Shown piece by piece: positions 43,741 through 52,650 of a DNA stretch of 64,000 nucleotides. The notes under the pieces were generated by a model. That model was not told the DNA's origin. It worked only from the letters and a program-made list of their open reading frames with translations, and did no database searches. Position 1 is the stretch's first letter; each line of letters starts with the position of its first letter. Origin of the DNA: Pseudomonas fluorescens (GTDB lineage Bacteria > Pseudomonadota > Gammaproteobacteria > Pseudomonadales > Pseudomonadaceae); contig NZ_JAGGOG010000013.1 of the NCBI RefSeq assembly GCF_018614655.1, positions 293,288 to 357,287 on the forward strand. Direction: 5' to 3'. The position numbers and the translations under genes were made by a program.

Positions 43741-45031
43741 CGGCCTGAGCCTGAAGTGGGTGATCAGCGGCAGCTTTTTGTTGCTGATCGCCGTGGTTCT
43801 GATTATTTACAGCAAGCTGCTGCCCATATACACCGTGCGCGGCCTGCTCTACACCGCCAGCGCCATGATGGAAGAAGAAGCCCAATATTTCGTCAGGCAC
43901 TACAAAAAGGACCCAACCACGCCGCCGCCGCACAACTACTTCTATACCGGCGTCATTGGCAAGGATGCGTTGCCGGAGAGCATCCGTCAGGTGGTGGACA
44001 CACCACCGAGCCTGTCCTTCGGCGCTGTCCATGTCTTCGGCGACCTGGACTCCGATGACGAAGATTCGGAAATCCGGGTGATCCTCACCCAGGCCTTGGG
44101 GGACGGCAAGACCCTTTATATGTTCGACGTTGACCACGACCATGAAGAAGGCGGCGAAGTCGAGACGCCGCTGTCTGATGCGTACTTCGACCAGGAACTG
44201 CGCGGAATCACTTTCATCAGCCTGGCGGTGTTCGTTCCGGCACTGGTTATCATCGCCCTGCTGGTCTGGTGGCTGGTCCGGCCGCTGGGACGGCTGGCCC
44301 AGTGGTCCACCACGCTGAAGAACCCGGACGTGTCCGGTCAGCGTCCTGATTTCAGCTTCAAGGAATTTAACATTCTGGCCGACGCCCTGGCCCAAAGTGT
44401 GAAACAGGTGCAGGCAGCCAGCCTGCGTGAAGGCCGCCTGTTGCGCTACACAAGCCATGAACTGCGCACCCCGCTGGCGGTGCTCAAGGCCAATATAGAA
44501 CTGCTGGCCCTGCAGTCCGGCGGCGTCCTCCCATCCCCCCTGCAGCGTATCGAACGCTCGGTGCTAAACATGCAACTTATCGCAGAGACCTTACTGTGGA
44601 TGAGCCGCGAAAGCCCCGAGCCGCTGCCGGAGGAAGACATCGATCTGAGCGAACTGGTGGGCGAACTGATTCAAAAACACCGTTACCTGATCGGCAACCG
44701 GGACATCGAGCTGATTATCGACATCCACAACGAACCTTGTCGCCTGCCCCCCACCGCATGCCGCATCGTTATCGGCAACTTCCTGCGCAACGCCCTGCAA
44801 TACGCGGAAGAGGGCAACGTGGAAATCAGTTTCAAATACCCTCAATTACGCATAGCCAATCACATCAGAGAGGCCAAGCAGACACAAGAATCCAGCGATT
44901 TCGGCTACGGACTGGGACTGGAACTGATGCGCCAGTTGTGCGCCAAATTAGGCTGGCACATAGACGTCGCCATCGAACAACAACGCTTCACAGTCACGCT
45001 CGAGTTTGCGGCCTTGCCTACGGCCCCCTAA
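43733..45031 (+). CDS. Sensor histidine kinase
   Basis: A 432-residue inner-membrane kinase. TM1 (about 9-27) and TM2 (about 162-184) flank a periplasmic domain of about 130 residues with an acidic stretch (DLDSDDEDSE). H-box SHELRTPL carries the phospho-His. N-box is NFLRNALQY and the G2 box GYGLGLELM. The G1 box (DxGxG) is missing or strongly altered (RIANHIREAK). This degenerate ATP lid is seen in some related kinases, but catalytic capacity should be treated with caution. It partners the response regulator upstream, with an 8-nt overlap. Confidence 0.92.
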   Translation: MRNGLSLKWVISGSFLLLIAVVLIIYSKLLPIYTVRGLLYTASAMMEEEAQYFVRHYKKDPTTPPPHNYFYTGVIGKDALPESIRQVVDTPPSLSFGAVHVFGDLDSDDEDSEIRVILTQALGDGKTLYMFDVDHDHEEGGEVETPLSDAYFDQELRGITFISLAVFVPALVIIALLVWWLVRPLGRLAQWSTTLKNPDVSGQRPDFSFKEFNILADALAQSVKQVQAASLREGRLLRYTSHELRTPLAVLKANIELLALQSGGVLPSPLQRIERSVLNMQLIAETLLWMSRESPEPLPEEDIDLSELVGELIQKHRYLIGNRDIELIIDIHNEPCRLPPTACRIVIGNFLRNALQYAEEGNVEISFKYPQLRIANHIREAKQTQESSDFGYGLGLELMRQLCAKLGWHIDVAIEQQRFTVTLEFAALPTAP

Positions 45032-45139
45032 ACCGCCTCTGGAAACCACGTGGAGTAATGCATCTCAAGGACAGGCTTATCCGTTTCAGGGTAAATTCGA
45101 CCTGCACTCCACTACCCATTTCACTTAAGGATGAGCAAC

Positions 45140-45916
45140 ATGGCTAATGATCTGGAGCAGTCAGGTTCCACCACTACCACCCAGACCACCACCTCGCTGG
45201 AACAGGTGAAAACCGGGCGGGTCCTGAATTTCAACTGGGCTCCGAACGCCAACACCACGACCACCATCGTCTCGGCGGACTTCGTCAATTACCGGGTCGA
45301 TACCACCCAGGGCAGCCCCACGGGGGACAGTCACTCCATTGCACGATTCACCTATGCCCAGGGCAACGGTGGCGGGCAAATCAGTCAGTTGTTTCTCGAA
45401 GAGATGCGTGCCGGCGTGCGTGCCAACACCCAGATCGGGCTGTTGGTGGGCCGCAAATGGGTCCTGGACCCTAATGGCGAAGCGTCGGGCAGCGTGGGCA
45501 CCTATGTGATCGAGCAATTTGATGACATGCGTGCCAGCGTCAACTACGTCGGTACCTTCGCACGGGTCTTCGCCGATCCACGGATGGTCAGCTACCACGC
45601 CGGTGGCCACGTGCACCCCAACGTTTCGATCACCGCCAGCCAGGCCCTGACGATGGCGGACTCGGGCAAGTCGATCCTGGTGATCAGCAACACCGACGTC
45701 ACTCTCACACTTGGTGACGATGTGACAGAAGGGTTCAAGGTCACGTTGATCCAGGCTGCTGCCGGCAAGATCAACATTGCGGTGTCAGCCAGTCATGTGA
45801 TCTACAGCAACGCCGGCTCCCGTACCCGGACGCTCAATCCACTGGATGAGCTGGAGGTCAGCACCTTCCCGTTCGGCCCGGTGTACCTGGCCTTCCGCGT
45901 CAGACCCACCGCCTAG
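45140..45916 (+). CDS. Hypothetical protein of 258 residues
   Basis: A soluble 258-residue protein starting at ATG 45140, with AAGGA 8 nt before it; the in-frame ATG at 45131 overlaps that site. The first 25 residues are Thr-rich (STTTTQTTTSLEQ). The body is strand-rich (FNYRVDTT, GTYVIEQFDDMRASVNYVG, SILVISNTDVTLTLGDD), reminiscent of beta-structured secreted or phage structural proteins. No signal peptide or named domain is found. It is 108 nt after the histidine kinase, on the same strand, and may be its target or simply a neighbour. Confidence 0.5.
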   Translation: MANDLEQSGSTTTTQTTTSLEQVKTGRVLNFNWAPNANTTTTIVSADFVNYRVDTTQGSPTGDSHSIARFTYAQGNGGGQISQLFLEEMRAGVRANTQIGLLVGRKWVLDPNGEASGSVGTYVIEQFDDMRASVNYVGTFARVFADPRMVSYHAGGHVHPNVSITASQALTMADSGKSILVISNTDVTLTLGDDVTEGFKVTLIQAAAGKINIAVSASHVIYSNAGSRTRTLNPLDELEVSTFPFGPVYLAFRVRPTA

Positions 45917-45923
45917 TAGCCCA

Positions 45924-45951
45924 CAGGGGCCTGAATGGGATCAGGCCCCTG
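45924..45951 (+). terminator. Hairpin after the 258-residue gene
   Basis: AGGGGCCTGA (45925-45934) pairs with TCAGGCCCCT (45941-45950). The stem is strong but the T tract is lacking. Confidence 0.55.
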
Positions 45952-46024
45952 CCCGCTTGAAATTACATTCGAATTTCGCGCCAATCGCCAATCGGCCAAC
46001 AGAGCCCGCATCTACATCCGCAGT

Positions 46025-46483
46025 TCACTGCCCGGAACTGATCCGACGCCAAACCAACTGAGCTGTTTTCATCGATCCATTGAACGACATGGGCGTAACT
46101 GTCGCCAAATAAAGTAAGTCTTCATAAAGGCTTGCGCTGCGCACCTGTCGTTGCCCAGCCCAGTTTGGAAAAAAGCTGACCGCCATCTCATGCTCGAGAA
46201 CGCCTGTTCTCTCATCGAAATGGTAAGGCCCGCTATAAGCGAGATAGGTTTTGCCAGAAGCCATGTATTCCGCGCCGGTTCCCAAGTACATATCATTTGA
46301 CCGAAACCCGTCGCGGGACGTAGTGCAAAGCTGCGCAGACATATAGCCATCAGCTGTATACAAAAGGATGCCCTGCGGATCAGGCCCCATGGGAAACGAC
46401 TCTACCCCGGTTGTTGAGTTGGTTTCAGTGAAGGAAAGCAATGCCCACGCGCCAACAAGCGCGTCTTTAGTTAAAACTTCCAT
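46025..46483 (-). CDS. Lipocalin-like domain protein
   Basis: A 152-residue protein of the lipocalin-like (PF13924 type) family. It starts LVGAWALLSFTETN and carries MGPDPQGILLYTADGYMSAQL in the middle and WAGQRQVRSASLYEDLLYL in the second half, matching the alternating strand layout. No signal peptide is present, so it is probably cytoplasmic. It is co-directional with the HxlR gene upstream on the minus strand (146 nt away). Small-ligand binding is the usual presumption. Confidence 0.8.
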   Translation of the reverse strand: MEVLTKDALVGAWALLSFTETNSTTGVESFPMGPDPQGILLYTADGYMSAQLCTTSRDGFRSNDMYLGTGAEYMASGKTYLAYSGPYHFDERTGVLEHEMAVSFFPNWAGQRQVRSASLYEDLLYLATVTPMSFNGSMKTAQLVWRRISSGQ

Positions 46484-46628
46484 ATTTCGCCCACGCTCCT
46501 TGTTGACGGTTCACTCACAACCACAGCCTAGGACAGCAAAAACAGAAGTGCAAAAAATCGCGCCTCCGCTGCCCTGAAGCCCCATCGCATCAACCTCCGA
46601 TCCTGGTCAGATCAGATCGAAAAATGCC

Positions 46629-46994
46629 TCATGGATGCGCGGCGTCGTACCGTTCACGGGCAGCATCCAGAACTGGAAAATGATGCTCGGCCCAGCGATC
46701 GAGCGCAGTCAGCGTATCGACCAGTGAGCACGCCACAACGGACAGTCGATACTCCACGTGGGCAGGCTTCTTCGCCAATTCCCGCCGCTCAATCAAGCCA
46801 TTGCGTTCGAGTTGCCTCAGTGTCTGCGTCAATACTTTTTGGGAAATACCCCCAATCCGACGAAGCAACTCACCGTTACGCATCGGCTGGTGAGTCAAGG
46901 CAGGCAATATCAACATCACCCACTTGCCGGAAATAAGCTCCAATGCATCACGAGCGGAGCAGTTGTTGACATAAACATCCCCAGGAAAAGCCAT
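46629..46994 (-). CDS. HxlR-family transcriptional regulator
   Basis: A 121-residue winged-helix protein. The Cys after VNNCSARDALELISGKW (Cys12) is the common redox- or ligand-sensing position of HxlR regulators. The recognition segment GGISQKVLTQTLRQLERNGLI is intact. It is divergent from the quinone-reductase-like gene at 47073, with 78 nt between, so it probably represses that gene and itself in response to electrophiles or quinones, as in other HxlR/MdaB pairs. Confidence 0.88.
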   Translation of the reverse strand: MAFPGDVYVNNCSARDALELISGKWVMLILPALTHQPMRNGELLRRIGGISQKVLTQTLRQLERNGLIERRELAKKPAHVEYRLSVVACSLVDTLTALDRWAEHHFPVLDAARERYDAAHP

Positions 46995-47072
46995 GGTGGT
47001 TACCTCAAAGTACGTAATTGCCAGGATGATTGACCAGGCACAGCATCACGACGTCACTTGAGGAGAAATGTC

Positions 47073-47837
47073 GTGCGAATACTGATCGTTTTAGCTCATC
47101 CGGAGAAGAAGTCCTTCAACGCCCATCTGGCCGAAATTACACGGCAAAGCTGGATGGAACGGGGGCATGAAGTCACCGTTCTCGACTTGTACACAGAAGA
47201 CTTCGACCCGCGCGAAGGTAGCTGGCATTACGAACATAGACAAGATGCCGACAAGTTTGACCCGATGCAGGAGCAGCGGCACCATTGGCAACGTCAGCAA
47301 TTGCCACCCACGACCCAGCGCCATATCAACCTGCTGCTCCAAGCGGACGCACTGATTCTTCATTTCCCTTTCTGGTGGTTTGGAGCTCCAGCCATACTGA
47401 AGGGATGGATGGATCGAGTGTTTGTCTATGGAGGTCTGTATCAGAGCAATAAGCGACATCAGAACGGCGTGATGCGAGGGAAAAGAGCTTTGCTTGTCTC
47501 CACAGCGGGAGCATCGGCACAAGCCTGTGCGCCGAATGGTCGTGACGGTGATATGCGCTTGCTGTTATGGCCAGTGATGTATTCGCTGCATTACATTGGG
47601 TTTGAAGTGCTGGAGCCGCATTTGATCCATGGTGTTCGGGGCGGACTGTTCGCAGATCAAGCTGAACAACAACGAGATGAATTGAAGCGAGCGGTAGGTG
47701 ACTACCAAGCGAAGATTCAACAATGGGGCGACTGGCCACCGGTTTCGTTTAATCGTGATGAGGATTTCACCGAGAGCCAGGTTTTGAAACCTCAAGCCCC
47801 GGTTCACAGCCCGTTTGTTCGGCATTGTGAATCTTGA
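47073..47837 (+). CDS. NAD(P)H dehydrogenase (quinone)-like flavodoxin-fold protein
   Basis: A 254-residue flavoprotein of the NAD(P)H quinone reductase (MdaB/NQO1-like) group. The N-terminal flavodoxin loop is ILIVLAHPEKKSFNAHLAEI; LILHFPFWWFGAPAILKGWMDRVF is the second signature. GTG 47073 follows GAGGAG. It is divergent from an HxlR regulator, which most likely controls it. The role is two-electron reduction of quinones or nitroaromatics. An extra basic C-terminal extension (after about 215) is a little longer than usual. Confidence 0.87.
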   Translation: MRILIVLAHPEKKSFNAHLAEITRQSWMERGHEVTVLDLYTEDFDPREGSWHYEHRQDADKFDPMQEQRHHWQRQQLPPTTQRHINLLLQADALILHFPFWWFGAPAILKGWMDRVFVYGGLYQSNKRHQNGVMRGKRALLVSTAGASAQACAPNGRDGDMRLLLWPVMYSLHYIGFEVLEPHLIHGVRGGLFADQAEQQRDELKRAVGDYQAKIQQWGDWPPVSFNRDEDFTESQVLKPQAPVHSPFVRHCES

Positions 47838-48042
47838 CGTATGTGCTTCACGCAGACCCGGTGCGCTAGGGCTGACGCACCGGTGCTGCGTCCGGCTGGT
47901 TGAAAAGGAAAAAGCCATATGCGGTTAAAGCCCTCTCTGGTCGGCCTGGCGCCTACCGCTCCAACCACTGGCAGTACAAACAGTATGGTTGTCACTCAAC
48001 CCTTCGAGTTATATTTTTCCCCTCAATTCGGAGTGTATGAAT

Positions 48043-48234
48043 ATGAATATCACCATAAAACTGCGAGAAGAAAATGGAATGTCCCACGAAACAGCGGGCT
48101 CGGTAGTGGAGATGTGGGACGTATACCAAGGCGAGGCTATCGTAGGTGTCTATCACAATAAAAATGACGCAATGAAGTACAAGGAGTTACTTGAAAGCGG
48201 AAGACTGGAAGAGCTGAATCGCGCCAAGAAATAA
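48043..48234 (+). CDS. Small hypothetical protein (63 residues)
   Basis: A 63-residue protein starting at ATG 48043, with GGAG 9 nt before it; ATG 48037 is only 3 nt from that site. The sequence (MNITIKLREENGMS, VYHNKNDAMKYKELLESGRL) suggests a strand pair then an amphipathic helix. No family is recognised. Codon use is less GC-rich than its neighbours, which may mean recent acquisition. Confidence 0.45.
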   Translation: MNITIKLREENGMSHETAGSVVEMWDVYQGEAIVGVYHNKNDAMKYKELLESGRLEELNRAKK

Positions 48235-48480
48235 CAAATCACCTGATGCCGAGTGAGGAGCCCCCCTTGATCAGCACAGGATTACACTCCCCTAGTCATA
48301 TGCCCTGCCCCTAAGCGCTATCAGTCCTGGATCGCCCATGACTGACAGACGCTCACCGTCGCGACCATCGGCCATTCATTAGTAAGGGGCGAAGCGTTTG
48401 ATGCAGATGCAAAAGACGTGAACATCTACCCTTTGGCCCACGAGATAACCAAACCGCTGGCGTTAGTCGTCTTCGTATCA

Positions 48481-49380
48481 TCACACGCACAGACGACGAG
48501 TCAGATCATCCAGAAGCCATCGGCCTGCTTTCCCTAAAGAGCGATTTTGCATGTGCGCTGCGTAGATCGTAAGGGTGTCTGGTGTGCGCTGAAGTTCGGC
48601 GGCTAGCTCAAGCGGCAGGAGGCGTCCTGAAGCCAGATGATCCGCAATCAGATGCTCTGGCATTCGACACCAACCGAACCCGGCGAGCAAAAAATCCAGC
48701 CGCCGTGCCAAATCTACAAACCGCCACTGGTGACTGCCCGTCACCCCATAGCTTGGGCCGTCGGGAGAAACCGGATCGGAAAGTACCAGTTGCACATAGG
48801 GCTTGAGGTCTGCACTGGTTACCCGACGGCCTAACATAGCCAGGGGATGCCCGCTGGCTACGACTGGCCTCAAGTCGACGCTGAGCAGCGGCAATGCCGT
48901 GACATCCTCGGGCACTGTTGGAATCAATGTGCAAAGCGCCAGTGCCGCATCGCCGTTGCGCAATCGGCGCTCTGCGCCGCCCAAGCCTTCTGTAGAAAAA
49001 CTCACTGCCAGGTACGGAAAAGCCTCACGGAGAGCGCGCAGGCTTTCGATGAGCGGAGCGCTAGGGACTAAAGGGTCTATAGCGAGCGCCAACTCCGGCT
49101 CGACCCCTGCTGCCGTACTCGCGGCCATTGCTTCAAACTGGGCAGCGCTGGCCAGCACGGCGCGCGCTTGAACCACCAGTACCCTACCTACCTCAGTGAG
49201 CGTTGGACGATGGCCGCTGCGATCAAACAGCCTCACTCCTTGAACTGACTCAAGTGTCGCAATCGACTGGCTAATGGCAGATTGAGCACGCCGCAGGTGA
49301 CGTCCCGTTGCCGAGAAACTGCCTGTATCCGCAATGGTTACAAGGATCCGCAACTGATCCAAGCTGAGATTTCCGATCAT
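48481..49380 (-). CDS. LysR-type regulator (divergent to azoreductase)
   Basis: A 299-residue LysR regulator with HTH LDQLRILVTIADTGSFSATG and RRAQSAISQSIATLESVQG. The effector domain shows the LRALREAFPYLAVSF pattern. It is divergent from the azoreductase gene with 138 nt between, a common regulator-target arrangement. Control of the azoreductase by quinones or aromatic inducers is expected by analogy but not shown. Confidence 0.9.
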   Translation of the reverse strand: MIGNLSLDQLRILVTIADTGSFSATGRHLRRAQSAISQSIATLESVQGVRLFDRSGHRPTLTEVGRVLVVQARAVLASAAQFEAMAASTAAGVEPELALAIDPLVPSAPLIESLRALREAFPYLAVSFSTEGLGGAERRLRNGDAALALCTLIPTVPEDVTALPLLSVDLRPVVASGHPLAMLGRRVTSADLKPYVQLVLSDPVSPDGPSYGVTGSHQWRFVDLARRLDFLLAGFGWCRMPEHLIADHLASGRLLPLELAAELQRTPDTLTIYAAHMQNRSLGKAGRWLLDDLTRRLCV

Positions 49381-49518
49381 AACCCATCACTTAAACAGAT
49401 GGACTCAATCATATTTACATCACTCCTGCTTAGAGATCGCGTTGGGTAGAGTGTGTCGCACATCGCCTAAAGCGACAACGCAAAACATACCGCGCGTCAC
49501 CGCGCAGGAGTTACTTTC

Positions 49519-50133
49519 ATGTCCAAGCTTCTCACCATTGAAACCAGCTCACGTGGGGATGCTTCAATCTCCCGGCAGCTCACTCGCCGATTTGTGGCCG
49601 CGTGGGAAGCTGCACACCCTGGGGGCGCCATCAAAATACGGGATCTAACGGACACTCCACTTACGTTCGTGACGGCCCCCTGGTTACAGGCTTACTTCAC
49701 CCCGGAAACCCAACACTCACCTGAAATGAAAACCGTGTTGCAGCTATCCGATGAGCTTGCGGCCGAGTTGCTGGAAACCGATCACGTGGTTATTTCAACG
49801 CCGGTCTACAACTACAACGTCCCTGCGGCGCTCAAGGCGTGGGTGGATCACGTGGTACGCAAAGGCCTGACCTTGGGCTTTGATGGTAAAGGGCTGGTGA
49901 CCGGTAAAAAGGCAACGGTGCTGCTCGCCTCGGGAGGCGTATACACCCAGGACTCCCCGATTAGAGACCGTGACATTGCGACCCACTATTTGAAACTGAT
50001 CCTGAACGTGCTGGGTATCACTGATGTCACCTTTATTGCCGCCGGCGGCGCTAAAGCGGTAGATCTCGGAGAAGTCAGCCTGCAGGATTATCTAGATAGA
50101 TTTGATCATCAAATTCAAAAGTCGCTGGTTTAG
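49519..50133 (+). CDS. azoR: FMN-dependent NADH-azoreductase
   Basis: A 204-residue flavodoxin-fold protein matching Azo[19 protein letters not shown] at the N-terminus, [21 protein letters not shown] (FMN-binding region, about 93-113) and LLASGGVYT at about 135-143. The length is normal. It reduces azo dyes and quinones with NADH; in pseudomonads such enzymes are mainly quinone reductases. ATG 49519 has CAGGAG upstream. It is divergent from the LysR gene. Confidence 0.93.
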   Translation: MSKLLTIETSSRGDASISRQLTRRFVAAWEAAHPGGAIKIRDLTDTPLTFVTAPWLQAYFTPETQHSPEMKTVLQLSDELAAELLETDHVVISTPVYNYNVPAALKAWVDHVVRKGLTLGFDGKGLVTGKKATVLLASGGVYTQDSPIRDRDIATHYLKLILNVLGITDVTFIAAGGAKAVDLGEVSLQDYLDRFDHQIQKSLV

Positions 50134-50603
50134 ACAGTATTTTTCCTTGCCATATGATTCTGCTCTATCGTCTTCGCGTGGTTAAACGCATGCCTTTCAA
50201 GGTCTTTGAAAAGTCAGTCGCATCAGGCCACGGATGAAGATCTAACCGGCGACGTAAAACCCTTGTGGGAGCTGTCGAGCTTTAGTGAGGCTGCGATGAC
50301 GTCGGCACAGGCAACATTGAGGGGGCCTGGCCCACCGCTATCGCAGCCTCGCTAAAGCTCGACAACTTCCACAGTTGATCTTCATTGCCCTGAGCGGGAT
50401 GTTTCAACCGTATTGGGCTGCGCTCTCAAAGACCTTGAGAGGCATGGTGGTTACTGCTCGTTGTGTCGGCAGACTCGTGAAAACGTCCTTCAAACAGGCA
50501 TACGGATCATGCCCGTTGAGCCGAGGCTCGCATTGAGGCTGCGGCTCAGCCTGCCCACCATTCAGCACGACCCCGGCGACGAGATCATTGATCCGCTAAT
50601 CCC
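50134..50603. other. Intergenic region with inverted repeat
   Basis: About 470 nt with no supported gene. It contains the inverted repeat at 50264-50373. The open frame at 50413-50607 has poor protein character. The start of this gap is the 3' side of azoR. Confidence 0.5.
50264..50373. repeat. REP-like inverted repeat (GCTGTCGAGC type)
   Basis: Arms 50264-50296 and 50341-50373 pair over 33 nt with 3 mismatches. The arm core GCTGTCGAGC, then TTTAGT, then GAGGCTGCG matches copies at 5101 and 59693 apart from the variable 4-6 nt between core parts. Confidence 0.85.
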
Positions 50604-51065
50604 TTAATCAAAGGCACCGTTGAGCACCTCGTAAATTATTCCGGAAGCAATTGCGACAAGTATTAAATCAGTGCCCGCCTGCTGCCATTCGTAGCCGTCG
50701 TAATGGGGCAGCCTGCCCAGCAACCTGCCATCCAGTTTCTTGGCAATGCCTGGAGGAAGAGGCTTTCCTCTGGCCAGGTTCTTTTGTATCCCGGGTGGCA
50801 GTGAAGGACCTGGGCTCCAATAGTCACGGTAGCCGCCGAGCACGCCCAATACGCCGCCTCGGTCAATGCTGGGGCCATGCTCCCAATCACCGCCACTGGA
50901 GCCTTTCCCCTTATTGCCCTGGCCACCATGACCTTGGCCACCTTGTGAGTTGCCTTTTCCATTTCCTTGACCCTTCCCATTGCCAGGGTCGGCCAGGGCC
51001 GTCACTGAGCCCACGGCCAAAGCAATGCAGGTAACAGCGGCTACAAGCGAGCGTGATTTAAACAT
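50604..51065 (-). CDS. CigR-like secreted protein
   Basis: A 153-residue protein with a signal peptide (first 25 residues, ending ALA). A Gly/Asn/Lys-rich segment (about 26-60) follows, then a conserved C-terminal domain with SLPPGIQKNLARGKPLPPGI and HYDGYEWQQAGTDLILV. This matches the CigR-type/RcnB-like family of periplasmic proteins, first named for an anti-virulence role in Salmonella. The role in Pseudomonas is unknown. The Gly-rich part is low complexity, like the gene at 19577 but with a different fold. Confidence 0.78.
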   Translation of the reverse strand: MFKSRSLVAAVTCIALAVGSVTALADPGNGKGQGNGKGNSQGGQGHGGQGNKGKGSSGGDWEHGPSIDRGGVLGVLGGYRDYWSPGPSLPPGIQKNLARGKPLPPGIAKKLDGRLLGRLPHYDGYEWQQAGTDLILVAIASGIIYEVLNGAFD

Positions 51066-51139
51066 GACCGTCTTCTCCGAAAGGAAACACTCCTTGAAAT
51101 GTAGACGGTATTGCCGATTTTAGTTCCGTATAACCCACC

Positions 51140-51364
51140 CTACTCGCTGCGTCCGGTAGCAAAAACCGATACAGGAGCAATGGCTACTCGCTTTCCTTGA
51201 CGAACAGCTTCTTGCATATGCTCTCGGCGATCGGCCGCAGCAAACTCCATGACAAATTTTGTTCTCTCACGTTTCGCGAGATAGCGCGCCTGTATCCAAA
51301 CCGTGATTAGTGTTGTGCTCGACCCAATAACAGCACCGACTAGACCTGCTACAGCAGCATCCAT
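51140..51364 (-). CDS. Small membrane protein, hypothetical
   Basis: A 74-residue protein with an N-terminal transmembrane helix (AAVAGLVGAVIGSSTTLITVW) and a charged, Arg-rich C-terminal part (KRERTKFVMEF, REHMQEAVRQGKRV). ATG 51364 follows GGGAGG at 5 nt. It is probably a single-pass inner-membrane protein. No family is recognised, and AT content is higher than in the core genes nearby. Confidence 0.55.
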   Translation of the reverse strand: MDAAVAGLVGAVIGSSTTLITVWIQARYLAKRERTKFVMEFAAADRREHMQEAVRQGKRVAIAPVSVFATGRSE

Positions 51365-51536
51365 TTTCACCTCCCACCGGCCCTGTGCCGGTCACTCGTA
51401 ATACGCCATCCCAAAACGAATTCATGCCTCAGCTCGGTGGGGTGACATGGACCTATCAGGACCCGACCGGCTGCTTCAAAGACACCAGCCCCATGATCGG
51501 CTTCAAGGTACACAGGGTCTGACTGCAGCCCCGAAC

Positions 51537-51866
51537 TCAGATGGGCGTCTCACTCACAACTTCCCACCTCTGCTTGTATGGGTAAGCATCATCACCAGAG
51601 CTGCAACCTAAACTAACGTCACCCGCCGGCTTAATTTTGGGGGAGCTGATGGTTTCGGTTGGCTTAGCGCCGCCCCAGGGACTGAAGATATCTCTCACGG
51701 TAACCTTGTAACCCTTTTGGCTATCACTATTCACGAGGTGCGCCCACCTTCCCGCCATCGAAAATCCACATGGTTCTACATATTTCACATTCACTTTTGT
51801 ATCAGCAAATGCTGGAGCGGTGAGCATTAATGCAACTGACAACATCGTTAGTCTAGATATGCGCAT
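51537..51866 (-). CDS. Secreted hypothetical protein (109 residues)
   Basis: A 109-residue protein with a signal peptide (MRISRLTMLSVALMLTAPAF) and mature start ADTKVNVKYVEPCG. Two Cys (CGFSMAG, LGCSSGDD) may pair. The DUF-like body contains YKVTVRDIFSPWGGAKP. No recognised family. ATG 51866 is chosen because the upstream frame lacks signal-peptide character. The surrounding sequence is AT-richer than the rest of the window. Confidence 0.55.
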   Translation of the reverse strand: MRISRLTMLSVALMLTAPAFADTKVNVKYVEPCGFSMAGRWAHLVNSDSQKGYKVTVRDIFSPWGGAKPTETISSPKIKPAGDVSLGCSSGDDAYPYKQRWEVVSETPI

Positions 51867-52179
51867 ATTCACCCCAAAAGACGCGTCAATGGCGAGATGC
51901 CAGTACGGAAGGGATAGCCGACCTTTCGACACTACGCCAGTCCTCAAGGCAGCTTTGTGAGAATTCACTTCAGCTCAGCCGGCATTGAAGCCGCGACCCA
52001 AGCTGAGCATGTACGCCGCCCCCTCAGGTACCGAAGTCAGACGAATGCCGAAGCTGGAAAGACCGGACAACTCCAGCAGTGACAATGGAGGGTATGGCCT
52101 GTCCATGGATCACCTTCAGCTTGTAATGATTGCGGGTTGCCGGTATTGGTTGGCGTCATTTGGTGCAAGGAGCAGGAAC
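51867..52179. other. Intergenic region
   Basis: 313 nt without a supported gene. GCAAGGAGCAGGA near its end provides the ribosome site of the acetyltransferase fragment at 52180. Confidence 0.4.
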
Positions 52180-52368
52180 ATGATCACGATTCGAGAGGCG
52201 ACGATTGAAGACCTTCACATACTCCAAGACATCGGTATTGAGACCTACAAAGAGCACTTTTCAGATATCTGGACCGCCGCAGGAATACAGAACTTCCTAA
52301 GCGAGGACTTCTCATCTCGTGAACTGCAGAAATCTATTGAGTCATCGCAACCAACCCACACGGCTTGA
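52180..52368 (+). pseudogene. Truncated GNAT-family acetyltransferase
   Basis: ATG 52180 opens a GNAT-type N-terminus (MITIREATIEDLHILQDIGI) with good translation signals, but the frame ends after 62 codons, less than half the usual length and before the acetyl-CoA-binding motif. The following sequence belongs to an unrelated frame (52319 onward). A deletion joined the two fragments. Confidence 0.65.
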
Positions 52369-52411
52369 TGCTCTATTGTTGAAGTTTTTTAAAGATAGCG
52401 AATCAGTCGCT

Positions 52412-52579
52412 ATGATTCTTCACAAAGATGGTGCGTTCTATAACCCGGAGGGTGAAGATGACGATACTCACGCCATTGCCGTCCGTGTCCGCATAATGGC
52501 GCTTTGGAGTGTTCTGGGGGTTATAGCTGACAACCTGGCGCATGATTTGGATAGCGCGTTAAAGGCACGAAGGCCTTGA
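52412..52579 (+). CDS. Small hypothetical protein, possibly truncated
   Basis: A 55-residue protein beginning at ATG 52412 (MILHKDGAFYNPEGEDDDTHA). The reading frame extends further upstream to 52319 without a clear start, into the acetyltransferase fragment, suggesting that its N-terminus was lost in the same deletion. The C-terminal part is helical (WSVLGVIADNLAHDLDSALKA). Unknown function. Confidence 0.4.
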   Translation: MILHKDGAFYNPEGEDDDTHAIAVRVRIMALWSVLGVIADNLAHDLDSALKARRP

Positions 52580-52650
52580 CGAAGCGGCCGATCAGGCAGT
52601 TCCAAAAAGCCCGGCGCAGGACTGGTCTTGGCTCAGTTTTTTCGTGAATG

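Noticed and set aside
50413..50607. 64-codon frame on the plus strand
   Set aside because: Weak protein character and no ribosome site; it overlaps the 3' end of the CigR-like gene by four bases. Treated as non-coding.
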